The notes below the pieces were generated by a model, which saw only the letters and a list, made by a program, of their open reading frames with translations, did no database searches and was not told the DNA's origin. A program made the translations under genes and the position numbers. This document shows positions 54,757 to 64,000 of a DNA stretch of 64,000 nucleotides, piece after piece (within the stretch, counting starts at the first letter, position 1; each line of letters starts with the position of its first letter). The DNA is from Mastigias papua (lineage: Eukaryota > Cnidaria > Scyphozoa > Rhizostomeae > Mastigiidae), in assembly GCA_964019165.1 (NCBI GenBank), contig OZ025270.1, positions 18,637,690 to 18,701,689 of the forward strand. The letters run 5' to 3'.

Positions 54757-55852
54757 ATATACATATTTATTTATGTATTTATTTATTCAATTGGGGGTTT
54801 GATATTTTTAGTTATTACCAGTACATAATTGTTAGATAAATATGACATGTGTTCTGTAATGTGTTTATGAGTTACTATGCTTGTCTTGTGGTTATGATTT
54901 TGTGAGACCGAGAGTGGAATGATTCTCAGGAGAGAGAAATGGAATCGGCAATGCAATAAAGATGACACGACCACTCATTGAGAGCCAATGAATCACTGGA
55001 TAGATCCTCAGTGCCTTGTTGCAGTATTGATTTGGAGTGCCATCCAATTGCTGTTCGCTGTAACACACTTTGTAAACTTTACTTTTTGTCATTTTGCAAC
55101 AAGGTACCAGAGCTATAGCAACATTTGTCTTACTTTTTTCACTTCTGAATCTGTAATCGTTTTCGGTTATTTGCTTTTCAGCATTTTTGGCTACAATGTG
55201 AATGCAACTGCATTACTTTTGGAAGAGATTTTCGCTTTATCATAACTTTTGGATCTCAAGTAAAATTTTGGTGAGTTTTAATATTTCTCAGTGTTAGTTG
55301 CTATACAAATGGAGAGAGCTTACTATGCTGCAAAAGGTTTCCTGTTGTATTACGTCAGAGTATAACAAGAAAAACGGTGCCTTTTATTGTATATTGGTTT
55401 TTGTTGCAATGCAAAAGACCTGGCCGTCATTTCTGCAAAATTTGTGCTACTTTCCTATTGTTTAGCCTGGAAAATTAATTTCTATAATTCAGTTTTAACC
55501 AGTTTTGGCTAAACCATAAAAGCTATGGACTTACTTTCGTGCTAAATGTGTCACGATTTCGTAATCGTAAATACACAGAAGATATTGTTGCCTTTGAATT
55601 TAGATCGGTTCTTGCTGTAGTGCAAAAGAACTACTCTTCCTTTACGAAAACTATTCACTACTTTACTATTGTCTAGCCTATAACCAATATTCCTCCATAA
55701 CATTTTCTCGTAGTTTTGGCTGCAGTTCACAATCATTGGGCCAAGTTTGTAGCAAAGCATTTCTTGGCTTCTTGGCTGCAAATGCATGAAAGCAGAAATT
55801 CATCGTCACCGTTGATTAGTTCCACTGGCTATTGGTGCTGCTCCGTTCTGCA
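54757..55852 (+). repeat. Satellite unit A (diverged)
   Basis: It matches later units in pieces: TTATTTATTCAATTGGGGG, the GAGAGTGGAATGATT block at 54909, AATAAAGATGACACGACCA at 54956, and two monomer-like stretches near 55396 and 55610. It is clearly older or less homogenised than the rest. Confidence 0.75.
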
Positions 55853-57120
55853 CACCAGAGAAGGAAGACAAGTTATTTGAAGGAGAAGACTAATTGCTGC
55901 TTGGTATGGATTATTATCTTTATTTATCTATTTATGTTTTTATATATTTATTGGGGGTTTCAATGTTTACTTACTTTCCTGCTAAAAGTGTGAAGATTTC
56001 ATACTCGTAGGTATACAATAAATATTGTTACCTTTCAGTTTGGATCAGTTTTGGCTGCAATGCAAAAGAACTGGTCTTCGTTTGTGTAAAATTTGTGCTA
56101 CGTTCGTATTGATTAGTGTGCAATAATTATTGTCACATATCATTTCTCAGCAATTTTGGTTGAAGTTCAAAAGGAATGGGCCTGCTTTGCTACCAACAGT
56201 GTCTAGAGTTGGAACTTGTAAGTATACATTGAATATCGTCGCCTTTCAATTTAGATTGGTTTTGGCTGCAATGCAAAAGAACTGGTGTTCGTTTGTGGAA
56301 AATTTGTGCTACTTTCGTATTGGTAAGTGTGCAATAATAATTGTCACATATCATTTCTCAGCAATTTTGGTTGAAGTTCAAAAGGAATGGGCTTGCTTTG
56401 CTACCAAAAGTGTCTAGAGTTGCAACTTGTAAGTATACATTAAATATTGTCACCTTTAAATTTAGACTGGTTTTGGCTGCAATGCAAAAGAACGTGGCTG
56501 TGTTTGTGTAAAATTTGTGCTAATTTCGTATTGTTTTGTCTGCAATAATGATTGCTCCCTAACATTTCAGAGCAGTTTTGGCTGCTGTTCAAAGGCAATG
56601 GGCGAGGGTTGTAGCAATGCGATTCATGGTCTCGCTGTTTTATGAATTTTTCCAATCTGGAATAAATATAAAAAATGTTTGATTAGAATAACTTTGGGAT
56701 ACAAATACCACGTTAGTAGGCTTGCTGCTTTGCGAAAATGTCGATGTGTTGTTGAATTTGGTCTTAAATGAGGTTTGGTGATTTGAATTTGTATAGGTTG
56801 ATCTAGTCCTGGGTATGACATTAAACTACATCCGGCAGCACAGCCCTAGCTGACGAGTACTGGGGCTTTGAGGAGAATGTCACTACCCCTTAAGTGCTGC
56901 TGTGCTGGGTCACCCTTGGGCAAGGTGTAGCACCCAAACAGCCTCCCATACTGGGTTACGTACCCCATGGATGGTGCAGTGCATGAGATTGTCAATGAAA
57001 CAAAGCTAAAGGACGTTAGCCAGCTTACTGACCAGACGGAGCTGCAAATGCATGAAAGCCGAAATTCATCGTCACCGTTGACTAGTTCCACTGGCTGTTG
57101 GTGCTGCTCCGTTCTGCACA
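55853..57120 (+). repeat. Satellite unit B (1268 bp, internally deleted)
   Basis: It jumps from TGTTTACTT (55972) straight to ACTTTCCTGCTAAAAGTG. It therefore lacks the ~1080-bp section seen at 57240-58310 in unit C. It has three 211-bp monomers. Confidence 0.85.
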
Positions 57121-58469
57121 CCAGAGAAGGAAGACAAGTTATTTGAAGGAGAAGACTAATTGCTGCTTGGTATGGATTATTATCTTTATTTATCTATTTA
57201 TGTTTTTATATATTTATTGGGGGTTTCAATGTTTACTTATAAACAAATCATAATTGTTAAATAAATGTGATGTGTTCTGTAGTGTGTTTATGAGTTACTA
57301 TGCTTGTTTTGTGTTTGTGATGTTGTGAGAGTGCGAGTGGAATGATTGTGAGGAGAGAGATATGGAATGAGAAAGAATCGGCCACGGTAATAGATGTTGA
57401 CGGTGGAAAATGCAAAGAATACGAGACCAATTGCTCAGAGCCCGTAGATCACAAAGTAGATGACCGGCGCTTTATCGTGGCATTGAACTGGAGTTTCATA
57501 CCATATTTCGCGTGGAGGTGCTAGAAGAATATGTAGGACAAGAGAACATTACTTGATGGCGGAGTGGATATGCTGAATTTGTAGAGGTAAGAATATTTGA
57601 GTGTTATTGTTGTATGGTTTTAGTGTTGTCAAAAGGTGTCTAGTTATTTTAGTTCATGATGAAGCTTGAGCAGGATATGTTCTATTGGAGATGGAACTGG
57701 AGATGGAAGTGAAGATGGAGCACGATTTGTTTGAAGGACACAAGCAAATGGGATTGGTATGGATTATTTGCTTATTTATCTACGAATGTACTTATCTATT
57801 TACTTATTTATCTATTGGAGGTATGAGCTGTAGTTGTAGTTAGTCGATAGCTGTATGTAGTTACTGTATGTAGTAGTAGATAAGGGTAGTTAGTTGATAA
57901 ATGTGATGTGTGTTCTGTGACGTGTGTTTGAGCTGTTGTGCTTGTTTTATGTGTGTGGTTTTGTGAGAGCGAGAGTGGAATGATTGTGAGGAGAGAGATA
58001 TGGAATGAGAAAGAATCGGCAACGGCAATAGATGGTAACAGTCCACAGTGCAATAAAGATGAAACGACCAGTCACTGAGAGCCAATGGATTACTGGATGG
58101 ATCGTGAGTGCCGTGTCATAGGTCATAGTATTGATTTGGAGTGCCATCGAGTTGCTGTCAGCTGAGAGGTGTCATCGCACTTTGTAAATTTTAACTGGTG
58201 GTCGTCATGTTTGCAAAAATTGTGCTACTTTCGTATGGTTTAGGCTGGAAAATTAATTTCTTCGATTTAGTTTTTACCAGGTTTAGCTGCAGTACAAAAG
58301 CAATGGGCTTACTTTCGTGCTAAAAGTGTGAAGATTTCATACTCGTAGGTGTACAATAAATATTGTTACCTTTCAGTTTGGTTCGGTTTTGGCTGCAATG
58401 CAAAAGAACTGGTCTTCGTTTGTGTAAAATTTGTGCTACGTTCGTATTGATTAGTGTGCAATAATAATT

Positions 58470-58680
58470 GTCACATATCATTTCTCAGCAATTTTGGTTG
58501 AAGTTCAAAAGGAATGGGCTTGTTTTGCTACCAAAAGTGTCTAGAGTTGCAACTTGTAAGTATACATTGAATATCGTCGCCTTTCAATTTAGATTGGTTT
58601 TGGCTGCAATGCAAAAGAACTGGTGTTCGTTTGTGGAAAATTTGTGCTACTTTCGTATTGGTAAGTGTGTAATAATAATT
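58470..58680 (+). repeat. 211-bp satellite monomer, example copy
   Basis: One monomer holds two related halves of about 105 bp. One starts AGCAATTTTGGTTGAAGTTC and the other TTGGTTTTGGCTGCAATGCA. Both continue CAAAAG(G)AA.TGG, suggesting descent from a single ~105-bp repeat. The period of 211 is not a multiple of three, so open frames crossing it do not indicate coding. Confidence 0.75.
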
Positions 58681-59582
58681 GTCACATATCATTTCTCAGC
58701 AATTTTGGTTGAAGTTCAAAAGGAATGGGCTTGCTTTGCTACCAAAAGTGTCTAGAGTTGCAACTTGTAAGTATACATTGAATATCGTCGCCTTTCAATT
58801 TAGATTGGTTTTGGCTGCAATGCAAAAGAACTGGTCTTCGTTTGTTTAAAATTTGTGCTAATTTCGTATTGGTTAGTCTGCAATAATTCTTGTCTCGTGC
58901 CATTTCTCAGCAATTTAGGTTGAAGTTCAAAAGGAATGGGCCTGCTTTGCTACCAAAAGTATCTAGAGCTGCAACTTGTAAGTATACATTGAATATTGTG
59001 GCCTTTCAATTTAGATTGGTTTTGGCTGCAATGCAAAATAACTGGTGTTCTTTTTTGTAAAATTTGTGCTACTTTCGTATTGGTTAGTCTGCAATAATTC
59101 TTGTCTCGTGCCATTTCTCAGCAATTTTGGTTGTAGTTCAAAAGGAATGGGCTTGCTTTGCTACCAAAAGTGTCTAGAGTTGCAACTTGTAAGTATACAT
59201 TGAATATTGTCACCTTTAAGTTTAGATTGGTTTTGGCTGCAATGCAAAAGAACGTGGCTTTGTTTGTGTAAAATATGTGCTAATTTGGTATTGTTTTGTC
59301 TGCAATAATGATTGCTCCCTAACATTTTAGAGCAGTTTTGGCTGCTGTTCAAAGGCAATGGGCGAGGGTTGTAGCAAAGCGATTCATGGTTTCGCTGTTT
59401 TATGAACTTTTCCAATCTGGAATAAATATAAAAAATGTTTGATTAGAATAACTTTGGGATACAAATACCACGTTAGTAGGCTTGCTGCTTTGCGAAAATG
59501 TCGATGTGTTGTTGAATTTGGTCTTAAATGAGGTTTGGTGATTTGAATTTGTATAGGTTGATCTAGTCCTGGGTATGACATT

Positions 59583-59880
59583 AAACTACATCCGGCAGCA
59601 CAGCCCTAGCTGACGAGTACTGGGGCTTTGAGGAGAATGTCACTACCCCTTAAGTGCTGCTGTGCTGGGTCACCCTTGGGCAAGGTGTAGCACCCAAACA
59701 GCCTCCCATACTGGGTTACGTACCCCATGGATGGTGCAGTGCATGAGATTGTCAATGAAACAAAGCTAAAGGACGTTAGCCAGCTTACTGACCAGACGGA
59801 GCTGCAAATGCATGAAAGCCGAAATTCATCGTCACCGTTGACTAGTTCCACTGGCTGTTGGTGCTGCTCCGTTCTGCACA
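59583..59880 (+). repeat. GC-richer segment of the satellite unit
   Basis: It recurs at 56823-57120 and 62554-62851 with almost no change. It contains the palindrome CCTTGGGCAAGG and the inverted pair GGGTCACCC/GGGTGCTAC nearby. It keeps a 91-codon minus-strand frame in all three copies (59881-59606 here), with no recognisable domain. This may be a former single-copy insert amplified with the satellite. Confidence 0.6.
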
Positions 59881-62851
59881 CCAGAGAAGGAAGACAAGTT
59901 ATTTGAAGGAGAAGACTAATTGCTGCTTGGTATGGATTATTATCTTTATTTATCTATTTATGTTTTTATATATTTATTGGGGGTTTCAATGTTTACTTAT
60001 AAACAAATCATAATTGTTAAATAAATGTGATGTGTTCTGTAGTGTGTTTATGAGTTACTATGCTTGTTTTGTGTTTGTGATGTTGTGAGAGTGCGAGTGG
60101 AATGATTGTGAGGAGAGAGATATGGAATGAGAAAGAATCGGCCACGGTAATAGATGTTGACGGTGGAAAATGCAAAGAATACGAGACCAATTGCTCAGAG
60201 CCCGTAGATCACAAAGTAGATGACCGGCGCTTTATCGTGGCATTGAACTGGAGTTTCATACCATATTTCGCGTGGAGGTGCTAGAAGAATATGTAGGACA
60301 AGAGAACATGACTTGATGGCGGAGTGGATATGCTGAATTTGTAGAGGTAAGAATATTTGAGTGTTATTGTTGTATGTTTTTAGTGTTGTCAAAAGGTGTC
60401 TAGTTATTTTAGTTCATGATGAAGCTTGAGCAGGATATGTTCTATTGGAGATGGAACTGGAGATGGAAGTGAAGATGGAGCACGATTTGTTTGAAGGACA
60501 CAAGCAAATGGGATTGGTATGGATTATTTGCTTATTTATCTACGAATGTACTTATCTATTTACTTATTTATCTATTGGAGGTATGAGCTGTAGTTGTAGT
60601 TAGTCGATAGCTGTATGTAGTTACTGTATGTAGTAGTAGATAAGGGTAGTTAGTTGATAAATGTGATGTGTGTTCTGTGACGTGTGTTTGAGCTGTTGTG
60701 CTTGTTTTATGTGTGTGGTTTTGTGAGAGCGAGAGTGGAATGATTGTGAGGAGAGAGATATGGAATGAGAAAGAATCGGCAACGGCAATAGATGGTGACA
60801 GTCCACAGTGCAATAAAGATGAAACGACCAGTCACTGAGAGCCAATGGATTACTGGATGGATCGTGAGTGCCGTGTCATAGGTCATAGTATTGATTTGGA
60901 GTGCCATCGAGTTGCTGTCAGCTGAGAGGTGTCATCGCACTTTGTAAATTTTAACTGGTGGTCGTCATGTTTGCAAAAATTGTGCTACTTTCGTATGGTT
61001 TAGGCTGGAAAATTAATTTCTTCGATTTAGTTTTTACCAGGTTTAGCTGCAGTACAAAAGCAATGGGCTTACTTTCGTGCTAAAAGTGTGAAGATTTCAT
61101 ACTCGTAGGTGTACAATAAATATTGTTACCTTTCAGTTTGGTTCGGTTTTGGCTGCAATGCAAAAGAACTGGTCTTCGTTTGTGTAAAATTTGTGCTACG
61201 TTCGTATTGATTAGTGTGCAATAATAATTGTCACATATCATTTCTCAGCAATTTTGGTTGAAGTTCAAAAGGAATGGGCTTGTTTTGCTACCAAAAGTGT
61301 CTAGAGTTGCAACTTGTAAGTATACATTGAATATCGTCGCCTTTCAATTTAGATTGGTTTTGGCTGCAATGCAAAAGAACTGGTGTTCGTTTGTGGAAAA
61401 TTTGTGCTACTTTCGTATTGGTAAGTGTGTAATAATAATTGTCACATATCATTTCTCAGCAATTTTGGTTGAAGTTCAAAAGGAATGGGCTTGCTTTGCT
61501 ACCAAAAGTGTCTAGAGTTGCAACTTGTAAGTATACATTGAATATCGTCGCCTTTCAATTTAGATTGGTTTTGGCTGCAATGCAAAAGAACTGGTGTTCG
61601 TTTGTGGAAAATGTGTGCTACTTTCGTATTGGTAAGTGTGCAATAATAATTGTCACATATCATTTCTCAGCAATTTTGGTTGAAGTTCAAAAGGAATGGG
61701 CTTGCTTTGCTACCAAAAGTGTCCAGAGTTGGAACTTGTAAGTATACATTGAATATTGTGGCCTTTCAATTTAGATTGGTTTTGGCTGCAGTGCAAATGA
61801 ACTGGTCTTCGTTTGTTTAAAATGTGTGCTAATTTCGTATTGGTTAGTCTGCAATAATTCTTGTCTCGTGCCATTTCTCAGCAATTTAGGTTGAAGTTCA
61901 AAAGGAATGGGCCTGCTTTGCTACCAAAAGTATCTAGAGCTGCAACTTGTAAGTATACATTGAATATTGTGGCCTTTCAATTTAGATTGGTTTTGGCTGC
62001 AATACAAAATAACTGGTGTTCTTTTTTGTAAAATTTGTGCTACTTTCGTATTGGTTAGTCTGCAATAATTCTTGTCTCGTGCCATTTCTCAGCAATTTTG
62101 GTTGTAGTTCAAAAGGAATGGGCTTGCTTTGCTACCAAAAGTGTCTAGAGTTGCAACTTGTAAGTATACATTGAATATTGTCACCTTTAAGTTTAGATTG
62201 GTTTTGGCTGCAATGCAAAAGAACGTGGCTTTGTTTGTGTAAAATATGTGCTAATTTGGTATTGTTTTGTCTGCAATAATGATTGCTCCCTAACATTTTA
62301 GAGCAGTTGTGGCTGCTGTTCAAAGGCAATGGGCGAGGGTTGTAGCAAAGCGATTCATGGTTTCGCTGTTTTATGAACTTTCCCAATCTGGAATAAATAT
62401 AAAAAATGTTTGATTAGAATAACTTTGGGATACAAATACCACGTTAGTAGGCTTGCTGCTTTGCGAAAATGTCGATGTGTTGTTGAATTTGGTCTTAAAT
62501 GAGGTTTGGTGATTTGAATTTGTATAGGTTGATCTAGTCCTGGGTATGACATTAAACTACATCCGGCAGCACAGCCCTAGCTGACGAGTACTGGGGCTTT
62601 GAGGAGAATGTCACTACCCCTTAAGTGCTGCTGTGCTGGGTCACCCTTGGGCAAGGTGTAGCACCCAAACAGCCTCCCATACTGGGTTACGTACCCCATG
62701 GATGGTGCAGTGCATGAGATTGTCAATGAAACAAAGCTAAAGGACGTTAGCCAGCTTACTGACCAGACGGAGCTGCAAATGCATGAAAGCCGAAATTCAT
62801 CGTCACCGTTGACTAGTTCCACTGGCTGTTGGTGCTGCTCCGTTCTGCACA
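59881..62851 (+). repeat. Satellite unit D (2971 bp)
   Basis: Complete unit with six monomers (about 61148, 61360, 61571, 61783, 61995 and 62206). The extra 211 bp relative to unit C lies near 61440-61650. Confidence 0.9.
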
Positions 62852-64000
62852 CCAGAGAAGGAAGACAAGTTATTTGAAGGAGAAGACTAATTGCTGCTTG
62901 GTATGGATTATTATCTTTATTTATCTATTTAGGTTTTTATATATTTATTGGGGGTTTCAATGTTTACTTATAAACAAATCATAATTGTTAAATAAATGTG
63001 ATGTGTTCTGTAGTGTGTTTATGAGTTACTATGCTTGTTTTGTGTTTGTGATGTTGTGAGAGTGCGAGTGGAATGATTGTGAGGAGAGAGATATGGAATG
63101 AGAAAGAATCGGCCACGGTAATAGATGTTGACGGTGGAAAATGCAAAGAATACGAGACCAATTGCTCAGAGCCCGTAGATCACAAAGTAGATGACCGGCG
63201 CTTTATCGTGGCATTGAACTGGAGTTTCATACCATATTTCGCGTGGAGGTGCTAGAAGAATATGTAGGACAAGAGAACATGACTTGATGGCGGAGTGGAT
63301 ATGCTGAATTTGTAGAGGTAAGAATATTTGAGTGTTATTGTTGTATGTTTTTAGTGTTGTCAAAAGGTGTCTAGTTATTTTAGTTCATGATGAAGCTTGA
63401 GCAGGATATGTTCTATTGGAGATGGAACTGGAGATGGAAGTGAAGATGGAGCACGATTTGTTTGAAGGACACAAGCAAATGGGATTGGTATGGATTATTT
63501 GCTTATTTATCTACGAATGTACTTATCTATTTACTTATTTATCTATTGGAGGTATGAGCTGTAGTTGTAGTTAGTCGATAGCTGTATGTAGTTACTGTAT
63601 GTAGTAGTAGATAAGGGTAGTTAGTTGATAAATGTGATGTGTGTTCTGTGACGTGTGTTTGAGCTGTTGTGCTTGTTTTATGTGTGTGGTTTTGTGAGAG
63701 CGAGAGTGGAATGATTGTGAGGAGAGAGATATGGAATGAGAAAGAATCGGCAACGGCAATAGATGGTGACAGTCCACAGTGCAATAAAGATGAAACGACC
63801 AGTCACTGAGAGCCAATGGATTACTGGATGGATCATGAGTGCCGTGTCATAGGTCATAGTATTGATTTGGAGTGCCATCGAGTTGCTGTCAGCTGAGAGG
63901 TGTCATCGCACTTTGTAAATTTTAACTGGTGGTCGTCATGTTTGCAAAAATTGTGCTACTTTCGTATGGTTTAGGCTGGAAAATTAATTTCTTCGATTTA
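62852..64000 (+). repeat. Satellite unit E (partial, cut by window edge)
   Basis: It follows unit D closely and shares D-specific variants (for example GAACATGACTTG near 63276 and ATGGTGACAG near 63762). The window ends before its monomer block. Confidence 0.9.

Larger units (their letters stand above)
57121..59880 (+). repeat. Satellite unit C (2760 bp)
   Basis: Complete unit with about five 211-bp monomers (TTTGGCTGCAATGCAAAA at 58388, 58600, 58811, 59024 and 59231). The GC-richer segment is at 59583-59880. Confidence 0.9.
54757..64000 (+). repeat. Hierarchical satellite array (continues past right edge)
   Basis: Large units repeat head to tail. The landmark CACCAGAGAAGGAAGACAAG falls at 55851, 57119, 59879 and 62850. 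Spacings are therefore 1268, 2760 and 2971 bp, with a diverged first unit from 54757 and a partial last one. Units C (57121-59880) and D (59881-62851) look about 99% alike and differ mainly by one extra 211-bp monomer in D. Inside each unit are a block of 211-bp monomers, a ~300-bp GC-richer segment and a diverged internal duplication about 638 bp apart. Confidence 0.92.

Noticed and set aside
61228..61741. Repeated open frames of ~95-100 codons across the satellite monomers
   Set aside because: The 211-bp period is not divisible by three, so the frame changes in each monomer. There is no domain, and the frames exist only because the DNA repeats.
54757..64000. CRISPR-like regular repeats
   Set aside because: Repeats are contiguous without unique spacers, far too long, and in eukaryotic context.

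Overview
The window is animal nuclear DNA built almost entirely of mobile elements and one large satellite array. I found no convincing host gene, rRNA, tRNA or CRISPR array. The element mix is R2-like and R4/Dong-like retrotransposons, a Penelope-type GIY-YIG fragment, a MADF-BESS-carrying Harbinger, a Mag-like gypsy element with short LTRs, CR1/L2-type LINEs, Tc1 and hAT-like elements, and a short inverted-repeat element with GGCCCGTTTCA-type ends. It points to a marine invertebrate, most likely a cnidarian. That is inference from repeat style; no species can be named.

1-4289: two decayed R2-like non-LTR elements (copies A and B), both on the minus strand and arranged head to tail. 4290-18608: the most striking locus, five R4/Dong-like retrotransposons (E1-E5) all on the plus strand. 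They are joined head to tail, and every junction is a (TAA)n microsatellite. E2 has an uninterrupted ORF of about 1180 codons. E4 has a full 5' leader and a single in-frame stop, E5 has a single frameshift, and E1 and E3 are 5'-truncated. 18609-22664: decayed LINE RT, a Penelope endonuclease fragment, an inverted repeat and a probable non-autonomous DNA element.

22665-25694: an apparently complete PIF/Harbinger transposon with TTA target duplication, matching ends, an intact DDE transposase and an intact two-exon MADF-BESS partner gene. 25761-37230: a three-level nest. A gypsy element with 122-bp LTRs is split by a CR1/L2-type LINE flanked by ATACAG. That LINE is split by a 4179-bp DNA transposon with 502-bp inverted repeats and a 9-bp target duplication. 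I cannot place this transposon in a superfamily.

37231-42089: mostly unassigned, with small repeat fragments. 42090-46223: a dead Tc1 (DD34E) element carrying a 2420-bp hAT-like insertion. 46224-51839: unassigned, apart from two adjacent short inverted-repeat elements at 48512-49257. 51840-54097: a decayed R4-like element of a second lineage. It ends in (CATA)n rather than (TAA)n and carries two further insertions. 54757-64000: a hierarchical satellite array running off the right edge. About 105-bp half-units form 211-bp monomers, and these sit inside higher-order units of 1268, 2760 and 2971 bp that differ in monomer number.

The genes do not form a host pathway. Each protein serves its own element: target-primed reverse transcription for the non-LTR elements, integration for gypsy, and cut-and-paste for Harbinger, Tc1 and the others. 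The layout reads as a stratigraphy of successive insertions.
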